From contig CAJPRR010000070.1 in NCBI GenBank assembly GCA_905373085.1, forward strand, positions 1 to 11,137: 11,137 nucleotides of DNA, in the 5' to 3' direction. Under the pieces are notes generated by a model. It did not search any database and was not told where the DNA came from. It saw only the letters and a program-made list of their open reading frames with translations. The position numbers and the translations under genes were made by a program. Source of the stretch: an uncultured Selenomonas sp. GTDB lineage: Bacteria; Bacillota; Negativicutes; Selenomonadales; Selenomonadaceae. Shown here in pieces: positions 5,927-11,137 of the stretch (position 1 is its first letter; every line of letters begins with the position of its first letter).

Positions 5927-7056
5927 CTCTTTCGTAAATTATGTTTACCTGATTTATCGGGAGGTTTTGTTTGATTCATATCAATATCGAATTCCCCTAA
6001 ATGTTCCCCTCGTTTGTATGTGTTTACTAGCCCAGATTTTTCTACGGGATCCTCGCGCCAAGCATAGTCAGCATAGATCTCAACCTCGAAGGGAGTGTTA
6101 TATTCCGACAAGGGATGCGGCAAATGAATCCTTTTTGTGTTGTTCCCGCTGTTGGTCTCAATATCTAAATCGTAGATATTGCCGTCTCGATCTATGGTAA
6201 CGGCAACTTTTCGTCCGTCTTTTTCTCCGTACAGCGGGATATACTCGTTTTCCCGCTGGGATTCGTATTCTTCGGTTATCAGTTGTTCTTCTAGCTGTTG
6301 CCTTATTTCAGGAATTTTCTCGTAGAGGTTGTTCTTTGTCCCGCTCGCTGCCGCACTTGTACCAGAACCTGCATTCTCGCCGACCGCCTTAGCTGCCGCA
6401 GTGCCGACAATCGCGCTGACGATCTGTGCGGTGCCGGGATCCTTGATCTTCTTGATCGTGCCGATGACGGTCTCGTTTACGCTTGCGCCGATGGCGCCAG
6501 AAGTAAAGCCGGCACCTGCAATCTGGCTCATGATGCCGTCAATGATGGCATGGACGGCGACTTTTCGGCCGCTGCCGTCGTCGGGGAGGTTATGGGCAAG
6601 ACGGAAGGCTTCTTCGCCGAAGGCTTTGGCAAGTTCCTGTTGCTCTTCAATTTTTTGCTTGTCAAAGATACGTCTAAGCTCATTCAGCGAGTTCGCCGTA
6701 TCGCGGCTCAAGGCAGAGATGTCCTGCGTGGGATTCTCGCGAATCTCAATCGTTCCTGGTGCAACGGCAGAAGTTGTCGTGCTGTTCGCGTCGCCCTTGG
6801 CAGGCATGGAAAGGTTGGGGGAGAGGCCTATGGTGTTATAGACCTTGTTCTTCTCTTGTCGGCTCATCTTGTCATAGCTGCCGTAGTGGTGATACTCGGC
6901 GCCTATGCTCTTTGCGCCGCAGTCCGCACCGTTCTTCAAATCGCTGAAAGAGAACGTCCCTGTCGAGAGGCGGTTCTTCGTAGGTTTCTTTTTCCTGCAA
7001 GGGTTCGATGTTGAGATTGTCGCCAATCTTCGTTTATATAACAAGAATGTCATCAT
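5923..7056 (-). CDS. Orphan CdiA C-terminal module with 134-residue toxin tip
   Basis: The frame is 377 residues. The first 26 or so (MMTFLLYKRRLATISTSNPC and onward) are not native. They read through the end of the upstream immunity gene and, out of frame, through a haemagglutinin-repeat scrap. True core starts at KNRLSTGTFSFSDLKNGA (about residue 27) and runs through HHYGSYDKMSRQEK, QDISALSRDTANSLNEL, KQKIEEQQELAKAFGEEA and the Gly/Ala-rich pretoxin to S-G-T-K-N-N (residues 238-243). The tip, residues 244-377, has a charged helical start (LYEKIPEIRQQLEEQL) and a beta-rich middle (DGRKVAVTIDRDGNIYDLDI). It ends with basic/polar YKRGEHLGEFD...GKHNLRKS. That last pattern recalls the tails of some bacteriocin-type RNase domains, but I am not confident enough to name it. 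An AT-rich tip follows a GC-rich core. An immunity gene overlaps its stop. Confidence 0.78.
   Translation of the reverse strand: MMTFLLYKRRLATISTSNPCRKKKPTKNRLSTGTFSFSDLKNGADCGAKSIGAEYHHYGSYDKMSRQEKNKVYNTIGLSPNLSMPAKGDANSTTTSAVAPGTIEIRENPTQDISALSRDTANSLNELRRIFDKQKIEEQQELAKAFGEEAFRLAHNLPDDGSGRKVAVHAIIDGIMSQIAGAGFTSGAIGASVNETVIGTIKKIKDPGTAQIVSAIVGTAAAKAVGENAGSGTSAAASGTKNNLYEKIPEIRQQLEEQLITEEYESQRENEYIPLYGEKDGRKVAVTIDRDGNIYDLDIETNSGNNTKRIHLPHPLSEYNTPFEVEIYADYAWREDPVEKSGLVNTYKRGEHLGEFDIDMNQTKPPDKSGKHNLRKS
6328..6978 (-). repeat. CdiA core, copy 2
   Basis: This copy matches copy 1 (3386-4156) almost base for base from the KNRLSTGTF codons to GTKNN. Differences are mostly single substitutions, several of them changing residues (for example GAG versus ASV in the pretoxin). 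It lacks the HYRSARGQ...SEA part. Confidence 0.85.
6974..7033 (-). pseudogene. Scrap of CdiA/FhaB haemagglutinin repeat
   Basis: Directly after the TAA of the 7034-7471 gene, and in the same frame, the minus strand reads TKIGDNLNIEPLQEKETYEE. This is the G-x-N-L-N-I-E-x-L-Q-[DE]-x-x-x-Y pattern of filamentous-haemagglutinin repeats in CdiA/FhaB, which normally lies many residues before the pretoxin. It is joined out of frame to the core at KNRLSTG. It shows that a larger cdiA once supplied this DNA and that the junction was made by an illegitimate event. Confidence 0.6.
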
Positions 7057-7471
7057 AAAATATTCCTGTATGCAAATAAAATCCCTGACTATCTTTAGTG
7101 CGAGTTATTATAAATATGAGCCTATCTTTAGTAAATTTCAATGTGTTAGGCTCATTTGTAGGGGTTTCTTTCCACCCTAATTGAGACAACTCGCTTCGAT
7201 AATATTCGTCAATTTGTGTCAGACTCGCTTCTGTAAAATAATCTGTAGTAATACTAATCTGGGTAAGTTTGCGAATGGTGTGCTCAGATGTTTTTACAGA
7301 GGAGGGAAGTGGGCGGATATATAAAAATTCTTCCCGAATGTATTCTTTTCGATCTGAATAAATATGAGGGTCTTGGATAAGTGGAACTATATTGTATAAA
7401 AATAATATGGAAAAACCGGAAAATACAATTATTGATATGCTATATTGTATTATTTTTATAAAGTTGTACAT
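7034..7471 (-). CDS. Single-TM immunity-type protein (family B, member 1)
   Basis: This 145-residue protein has one hydrophobic segment at about residues 8-30 (IQYSISIIVFSGFSILFLY) followed by a roughly 110-residue soluble domain. The likely topology is inner-membrane anchor with a periplasmic domain (inference). The domain has the order I-x-I (ISITTDYF), YYRSELSQLGWKE, LKFTKDRLIFIITRTKD and a final Y/F-x-L strand. The same order occurs in the products of 8173-8568 and 8571-8999, at low identity. The start ATG 7471 is 3 nt after the stop of the restored toxin frame (TGACCTATG), and GGAG at 7481-7484 is the RBS. Adjacency to the Gly-rich toxin supports an immunity role. Confidence 0.68.
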   Translation of the reverse strand: MYNFIKIIQYSISIIVFSGFSILFLYNIVPLIQDPHIYSDRKEYIREEFLYIRPLPSSVKTSEHTIRKLTQISITTDYFTEASLTQIDEYYRSELSQLGWKETPTNEPNTLKFTKDRLIFIITRTKDSQGFYLHTGIFYDDILVI

Positions 7472-7474
7472 AGG

Positions 7475-8162
7475 TCAATTCTCCGTTAAATTATAGAGGA
7501 AAATGATACCTTTTATATTACCTTCGATCCCTAAAGATGATGTTGCAGATATTTTAGTTGAATCTATATCACCCCAAAAGAGATTTTCCATATCTTGCGT
7601 GTATAAGAGCTGCCCCGTTTATAGAGGCGGATAGTCCAGTGATGACGGATCGATATTCTTCAGGACTAGAACCTGGAAAATCAGAAAGATTTCCGAAGCC
7701 AGCAGAGATTTGTAGGGGTGTAGAGGCGCCTAACCCTCCGCCTATAACAAGATATACATTCCCTTTTTTATCAAGTATTCCACCTACAGAACCACTAATG
7801 AATTCTCCTATGGGAATCATCCCAGATAAATCAAATACATAGTAATCGGAATCCATTTCTTGCCAGATGGGAAGAGTTCCATCTTTTGAAGCTTGTTCAA
7901 TAAAGTTTGAAATTTCTTCTGGTGAAATCATGCTGCGAAATAGTTCCTCGTATTCCGCATTCCACTTCGTCCCGCTCGCCGCCGCACTTGCACCAGAACC
8001 TGTATTCCCGCCGACCACCTTAGCTGCCGCAGCTCCTACAATCGCGCTGACGATCTGTGCGGTGCCGGGATCCTTGATCTTCTTGATCTCGCCGATGATC
8101 GCCTCGTTTACGCCTGCACCAATGGCGCCAGAAGCAAGCCCTGCGCCTGTGATCTGGCTCAT
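7475..8162 (-). pseudogene. Orphan CdiA module with Gly-rich toxin tip, frameshifted near its 3' end
   Basis: The module starts with the ATG of core residues MSQITGAGLASGAIGAG (8162) and reaches S-G-T-K-W-N at residues 63-68. The tip begins NAEYEELFRSMISPEEI. A long Gly/Ser/beta-rich part follows (PIGEFISGSVGGILDKKG, VYLVIGGGLGASTPLQISAG, PEEYRSVITGLSASINGAA). This resembles the Gly-rich C-terminal domain seen at the ends of many Rhs and two-partner-secretion toxins, whose activity I cannot name. The frame stops at 7569-7571. Removing one base in the TTTTGGGG run (minus strand of 7572-7579) restores about 31 more residues (DIDSTKISATSSLGIEGN, then IKGIIFLYNLTEN), ending at 7475, 3 nt before the immunity ATG. 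The continuation makes sense, so this is one gene with a +1 slip, either a recent mutation or a sequencing error. No good RBS precedes ATG 8162. Confidence 0.72.
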
Positions 8163-8172
8163 GATGCCGCTG

Positions 8173-8568
8173 CTATTTTCTTGCAGTGACTATCAGCATA
8201 TATCGGGTTTTCTTTTGTTGTATTTCTATGCAATAATTCTTTTTTTCGGCAGATAGAGAGTTTGCAGTTGTTTTTATATTTCTCCAGCCATTCTCCGCCA
8301 TTTTATCGGCAGATAAAGCATCTTTAAAGTCTCCTTGCACCTCGATGGCAAGAGCGCGTCCTCCTCCTAGATAAGTTGACTTCTGTATGTTGATAATATC
8401 ACACTGTTGAATTTCTGTTAAATCGTGCAGAGCATAAGCTAGTGTAGCCTCATCTTGATCCGTATGCCCACCATAGTGCAGCGAATGATAGAAATAGCCC
8501 CATAGCCAAAAGAGCAAGAATCCCGTCCCTGCAACACAGATTGAATATTTTATGACAGATCTATTCAT
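8173..8568 (-). CDS. Single-TM immunity-type protein (family B, member 2)
   Basis: This is a 131-residue protein. A TM segment lies at residues about 6-26 (YSICVAGTGFLLFWLWGYFY), then a soluble domain with ALAIEVQGDF, a helix ending AENGWRNI, and KKNYCIEIQQKKTRYMLIVT. The layout (anchor, I-x-[IV] strand, helix ending in G-W, then two amphipathic strands) matches the products of 7034-7471 and 8571-8999, although identity is low. The start is set at ATG 8568, 2 nt after the TAA of the preceding gene. A TTG 9 nt upstream is less likely. The next CdiA module starts 10 nt after its stop, so no spacer exists between cassettes. Confidence 0.62.
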   Translation of the reverse strand: MNRSVIKYSICVAGTGFLLFWLWGYFYHSLHYGGHTDQDEATLAYALHDLTEIQQCDIINIQKSTYLGGGRALAIEVQGDFKDALSADKMAENGWRNIKTTANSLSAEKKNYCIEIQQKKTRYMLIVTARK

Positions 8569-8570
8569 TT

Positions 8571-8999
8571 TTACCAACTTCCGTTTGAAAGCCTGAGAAC
8601 ATATTTAGTATCTTGCCTCTTAAATGAAAAGTGTATAATTTTTCTCTTATCTGTGCATTCATATTGATCTTCTTTTTGCATGATTTCTATCATTTGATAT
8701 TTTTCGAGCAATGGCAAATATTGTTCCAGTTCATCTTCATAGCTTTTGGCACTTGTATATTTTATGGTGATATCGAATGGTACACTTGCTTTATCGAAAA
8801 TCTTGAATTCAATAATTTGTGATGCCTCTGGTAAAGGAATGGCTTGATAAAGGGAAATATATTCATTCCAGCCATCTTCCTTAAGAGAATTTTCTTCGTA
8901 AACCGACAATATAGCGGAAGCAGTCAATGCAATCGCACATGCAATAAACAGAAACAAACCACTATACAAACAAATATAGGGATAAAATTCTCTTTTCAA
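8571..8999 (-). CDS. Single-TM immunity-type protein (family B, member 3)
   Basis: This is a 142-residue protein. A hydrophobic segment lies at residues about 9-32 (CLYSGLFLFIACAIALTASA), followed by a soluble domain with PFDITIKY, a helical YEDELEQYLPLLEKYQMIEI, then IIHFSFKRQDTKYVLRLS. It has the same architecture as the other two family B proteins. It starts at TTG 8999, overlapping the toxin stop as TTGA. AAGGGAG lies upstream, about 13 nt from the TTG. By position it is the primary immunity gene for the Gly-rich tip at 8996-9253. The 8173-8568 gene behind it would be an extra or inherited immunity. Confidence 0.65.
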   Translation of the reverse strand: MKREFYPYICLYSGLFLFIACAIALTASAILSVYEENSLKEDGWNEYISLYQAIPLPEASQIIEFKIFDKASVPFDITIKYTSAKSYEDELEQYLPLLEKYQMIEIMQKEDQYECTDKRKIIHFSFKRQDTKYVLRLSNGSW

Positions 9000-9253
9000 A
9001 AATCATCTTTACTCCCTTCATAGAATGTCCATCCTGCACTTAAACTTGCTCCTGGGGTGCTTTCAATACCGTAACAAATTAGTTGATATCCATTTAAGTT
9101 TGTTGATATTCCTCCTTCAGCTAAAATATTCAAAGTCCATCCGTCCGAAAAACCGGCCATTTCTTTTTTTATTTCCTCTGGATCTGTAACTAGTTCCCTC
9201 GTTGAATTCATGAAGAAACCTTGGCCAAAAGAACCGCCAATCGGAAGAGTTGG
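8996..9253 (-). pseudogene. C-terminal remnant of a second Gly-rich toxin tip
   Basis: About 85 residues remain, LPIGGSFGQGFFMNSTREL to the stop: PEEIKKEMAGFSDGWTLNIL, AEGGISTNLNGYQLICYGIE, STPGASLSAGWTFYEGS. The same pattern (G-F-G, PEE, a short helix, G-[FL]-S-x-x-x-x-L, Gly-rich strands, [GA]-x-S-x-[ST]) occurs in the toxin of 7475-8162. Here the T-P-G-A-S-L-S-A-G-W ending is closer to the usual end of this domain. The frame is -1 relative to the core fragment upstream, so no CdiA-toxin fusion is made. A protein could start only internally (ATG 9211). The N-terminal part of the tip and the GTKNN border are gone. Confidence 0.62.
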
Positions 9254-9254
9254 T

Positions 9255-9428
9255 CGCGCCGTTCTCCAAACCGCTGAAAGAGAACGTCCCTGTCGAGAGG
9301 CGGTTCTTTCCCGCAGCCGCTTCGCTTGCAATGACCGCGTCCTTGAGGTCGGTGTTCTTTTCGACGTAGATGTCGAAGCCGCCTTTTCCAGCGAAGATGC
9401 CGGATTGGCCTCTGGCGCTTCTATAGTG
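9255..9428 (-). pseudogene. CdiA core fragment, copy 4
   Basis: This copy reads HYRSARGQSGIFAGKGGFDI, then YVEKNTDLKDAVIASEAAAG, KNRLSTGTFSFSGLENGA, with no internal frame break. It starts at exactly the same codon as copy 1 (4156). It stops after LENGA, where toxin DNA joins in another frame. It lacks everything from HHYGSYDKM to GTKNN. No start codon is available upstream; TAG and TAA triplets close the frame before the core begins. Confidence 0.75.
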
Positions 9429-9454
9429 GACGAGCTAGATTCCTAATACCTAGC

Positions 9455-9916
9455 CTATAAATTTGTTTTAGGTTGATATCCTTCTATGATATATTTTTTG
9501 CACTCATCTGTTTTAAGATTCTTTACACGGACATCTATTGGTGCTGGAGTAATAATCTCAAGATAGTAATTCATGGTAATGATAATATAGTGGATGAGCT
9601 CAACTTCTTGGAATACTTGGCCTACATATTTTTTGGTAAAGGTTTGATATTTTCCATTGTATATTCTATAGATTACATTATCAAACTTTTTCTTAAGATA
9701 GTAACCATAGGCTGCTTTATCATAAGGTAAAAGAAGCCACTTTGATTCATCGGCGCAATGAAACGAAATATCACCTCTGAAATCTAAAGTTATTTCAAAG
9801 TTATCATCATCCAAGACTACCATGAGATTACTATAATCGCCATATTGTAATCGCATAAGATATTCTCCTGCTGGAATCATACCTCTATTTACCTCTATCC
9901 ATTGTTCCTTTTCCAT
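9455..9916 (-). CDS. Probable immunity protein, family A (paralogue of 4165-4617)
   Basis: This 153-residue soluble protein is homologous end to end with the 4165-4617 product. Shared blocks include GMIPAGEYLMRLQYGDY, DFRGDISFHCADES, KFDNVIYRIYNGKY, FTKKYVGQVF and IHYIIITMNYY. Roughly half the residues are identical by eye, with a slightly longer C-terminus (GYQPKTNL). The start ATG 9916 follows the stop of the upstream core fragment by 3 nt (TGACCTATG), with AAGGAG about 13 nt upstream. No toxin tip precedes it: a core fragment is joined almost directly to it. It is therefore an orphan immunity gene. Confidence 0.72.
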   Translation of the reverse strand: MEKEQWIEVNRGMIPAGEYLMRLQYGDYSNLMVVLDDDNFEITLDFRGDISFHCADESKWLLLPYDKAAYGYYLKKKFDNVIYRIYNGKYQTFTKKYVGQVFQEVELIHYIIITMNYYLEIITPAPIDVRVKNLKTDECKKYIIEGYQPKTNL

Positions 9917-9919
9917 AGG

Positions 9920-10149
9920 TCATTCATATCTCCTTGATAAAATATTCAGCGAGTTCGCCGTATCGCGGCTCAAGGCAGAGATGTCCTGCGCGGGATTCTC
10001 GCGAATCTCAATCGTTCCCGGTGCAACGGCAGAAGTTGTCGTGCTGTTCGCATCGCCCTTGGCAGGCATGGAAAGGCTGGGGGAGAGGCCTATGGTGTTG
10101 TAGACTTTGTTCTTCTCCTGTCGACCATCTTGTCATAGCTGCCGTAGTG
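9920..10149 (-). pseudogene. CdiA core fragment, copy 5, frameshifted and fused to an immunity leader
   Basis: It begins HYGSYDKM in one frame. A 1-nt deletion at about 10121-10126 breaks it, and a second frame continues RQEKNKVYNTIGLSPSLS through NPAQDISALSRDTANSLN (to 9944). The sequence then leaves the core and runs ILSRRYE to a TGA at 9920. The toxin tip, pretoxin and GTKNN border are all deleted. The segment 10150-10173, between it and the next gene, looks like a degraded version of the core codons before HYGSYDKM, with several small deletions. The AAGGAG for the following immunity gene lies within its last codons. Confidence 0.72.
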
Positions 10150-10173
10150 TGATGAGGCGATATGCTGTAGTAA

Positions 10174-10623
10174 TCAGAGTTCTACTATATTTAATTCACG
10201 AAAAATTATATAAAAAATCGTTTCTGCTGTTTCAAATTTAGTGTACATTAAAGGCTCTTTTTTCCATGAAAGACTGGCGTTCGTACCATCTCCGTAATCT
10301 AGTTGAATTTTTTTATCTTTAAAACCTAGATCGTTCAAAAAATCCTCTGATGCAGGTGCACATACGATATGTTCAGTATCACCCGCATCTTCGTTTGGAT
10401 CTGATGTCATATTGGAGCTTACAATGTTTTTGAGATATCGTACCTCTTTAAATGTTAGATTGATATTGGCAAAAGTTTCCTCAAAGCATTTTGCTTCTTG
10501 ATGCTTTGGATGATCAATTGTTCGTGGTACATCAACATTTATTGTGAGTGTAGCCTTTATGACATCATAGTGTGCTCGTATAAGATATCCTAGAGTAAAA
10601 TCATACCAATCCAATTTATTCAC
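10174..10623 (-). CDS. Probable immunity protein for the toxin tail at 10652-10825
   Basis: This is a 149-residue acidic soluble protein of no family I recognise. Features include an N-terminal KLDWYDFTLGYLIRAHYDVI, a beta-rich ATLTINVDVP, an acidic centre (DPNEDAGDTEH) and a C-terminal FETAETIFYIIFRELNIVEL. The start is GTG 10623, chosen because a near-perfect AAGGAGGTT (10631-10639) lies 8-9 nt upstream. The frame is open further upstream to 10668 but that extension would include the RBS. It begins 28 nt after the stop of a toxin tail, the usual place for CDI immunity. Confidence 0.68.
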   Translation of the reverse strand: MNKLDWYDFTLGYLIRAHYDVIKATLTINVDVPRTIDHPKHQEAKCFEETFANINLTFKEVRYLKNIVSSNMTSDPNEDAGDTEHIVCAPASEDFLNDLGFKDKKIQLDYGDGTNASLSWKKEPLMYTKFETAETIFYIIFRELNIVEL

Positions 10624-10630
10624 TTGTATT

Positions 10631-10639
10631 AACCTCCTT
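10631..10639 (-). promoter_or_regulatory. Strong RBS fixing a GTG start
   Basis: AAGGAGGTT on the minus strand, between the toxin-tail stop (10652) and GTG 10623. It is the best Shine-Dalgarno in the minus-strand array and indicates independent, efficient translation of this immunity gene. Confidence 0.75.
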
Positions 10640-10651
10640 AATGTATTGGTG

Positions 10652-10825
10652 TTATTCCGAAAGATCATACTCTATAGGGGTATGATTTTTCGGACTTTTT
10701 CTGGCAACAAGATTTCCGGCAATATCTATTCGCTCGCCCTGAGCATTTCGTATTTCTACATGAGGATTATTGCTACCAGGTGTTCGCGAAATTCCTCTTT
10801 TTATTGTGAGGCGTTTATTCGGCAT
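10652..10825 (-). pseudogene. Toxin C-terminal tail, 57 residues
   Basis: From ATG 10825 it reads MPNKRLTIKRGISRT, PGSNNPHVEIRNAQGERIDI, AGNLVARKSPKNHTPIEYDL, ending SE. The tail pattern P-H-V-E-[IL]-R-x-x-x-G-x-R-[IV]-D-x-x-G-N-x-V-x-[RK]-K-S-x-x-[NA]-H-x-P-I is one I associate with C-termini of polymorphic toxins. I cannot tie it to a named domain. It is basic, as nuclease tips often are. The N-terminal part of the toxin is missing and the frame is +1 relative to the CdiA core before it, so a CdiA fusion is not made. Only a free small peptide could start at the ATG. Confidence 0.55.
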
Positions 10826-10826
10826 T

Positions 10827-11018
10827 TCACTTCGTCCCACTAGCCGTCGAAATCGCACCGGCAGCCGCATTGCCACCGACCGCCTTAGCTGCTGCAACAC
10901 CTACAATCGCACTGACGATCTGTGCGGTGCCAGGATCCTTGATCTTCTTGATTTCGCCGATGATCGCCTCGTTTACGCCTGCGCCAATGGTGCCCGAGGC
11001 AAAACCCGTGCCTGTGAT
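10827..11018 (-). pseudogene. CdiA core fragment, copy 6, with stop at the GTKWN border
   Basis: It reads ITGTGFASGTIGAGVNEAII, then GEIKKIKDPGTAQIVSAIVG, VAAAKAVGGNAAAGAISTAS, GTK and a TGA at 10827-10829. In copy 3 the same codon is TGG (Trp of GTKWN) and the following AAT-GC-GAA-TA matches too. The stop therefore replaces that Trp, and homology runs about four codons past the motif. It is preceded by a TAA (11019-11021) where copy 3 has the Gln of MSQ, so there is no start. Confidence 0.75.
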
Positions 11019-11137
11019 TTAGCTTATTTCCTCCGTTTCAATATTTTCAAATCCTTGGTTTACTGCATTCGTATACAAGGCAGATATGATCTTATCATCA
11101 ACAGAAGAAATATCTACATATACACTATCTGTTACAA
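11019..11137 (-). CDS. 3' end of an unidentified gene (partial at window edge)
   Basis: About 38 codons are visible: VTDSVYVDISSVDDKIISAL, YTNAVNQGFENIETEEIS, then TAA at 11019-11021. It is acidic, AT-rich-coded and helical at the end. By position, directly before a CdiA core fragment, it is most likely another immunity protein. Only the last codons are available, so this is positional inference. The frame is in phase with the core that follows, separated only by the stop. Confidence 0.4.
   Translation of the reverse strand, partial: VTDSVYVDISSVDDKIISALYTNAVNQGFENIETEEIS

Noticed and set aside
5923..6327. Naming the tip a colicin E3-type or other bacteriocin RNase because of its GEHLGEFD...GKHNLRKS tail
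   Set aside because: Only a short tail resemblance from memory; no catalytic residues could be matched.
3386..6978. Possibility that the long direct repeats are insertion sequences
   Set aside because: They encode CdiA pretoxin core. There is no transposase, no terminal inverted repeats, and copies are trimmed at varied points.
9434..10173. CRISPR-like or tandem short repeats in the array
   Set aside because: Repeated strings here are parts of the CdiA core or of paralogous immunity genes, not regularly spaced short repeats.

Overview
The window looks like chromosomal DNA of a diderm Firmicute (Negativicutes, Selenomonas/Veillonella-like). This is an inference. It rests on a GC-rich LPS heptosyltransferase-type gene, which implies an LPS outer membrane, next to CdiA/FhaB-type two-partner-secretion sequences written in the style I associate with that group. 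No rRNA, tRNA or CRISPR is visible, so the assignment is moderate at best.

Layout. Positions 1-213 hold a probable terminator and the leader of a complete + strand family-9 glycosyltransferase (214-1293). Next, still on the + strand, is a graveyard: a 5'- and 3'-truncated piece of a ComM/YifB-type AAA ATPase (about 1328-1651), then a collapsed MntA/HepT (MNT-HEPN) toxin-antitoxin pair (about 1676-2066). The HepT remnant still shows its RX4HXY motif.

From 2173 to the right edge everything reads on the minus strand, so it is best read right to left. It is a contact-dependent-inhibition (CDI) 'orphan cassette' array. GC-rich fragments of one CdiA C-terminal core alternate with AT-rich, unrelated toxin tips and immunity genes. 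Six core copies are present, each keeping a different part: 10827-11018, 9944-10149, 9255-9428, 7959-8162, 6328-6978 and 3386-4156. Where the toxin border is preserved, the core ends at the same place, a G-T-K-N-N or G-T-K-W-N motif. This is the position occupied by VENN in enterobacterial CdiA. Toxin genes are followed immediately by immunity-type genes, three times through an identical TTGA stop/start overlap. At the 3' end of the array lies an internally deleted TpsB/CdiB outer-membrane transporter (2173-2541). That order (toxin cassettes, then B) fits the Burkholderia-type A-I-B arrangement, although the exporter here is wrecked.

How the parts work together (inference). A full cdiA would lie to the right of the window, upstream in transcription. 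The fragments seen here would be a reservoir of toxin/immunity tips that can recombine into it through the shared core. Most upstream parts are eroded: toxins are cut to tails, one has a frameshift, one core has a stop at the motif, and the transporter is deleted. The immunity genes are largely intact. The region therefore seems maintained mainly for immunity and for recombination. None of the toxin activities can be named with confidence from the sequence. One toxin family (Gly-rich C-terminus, two copies) is linked to a family of single-TM immunity-type proteins (three copies), and this pair is the best candidate for something poorly described.
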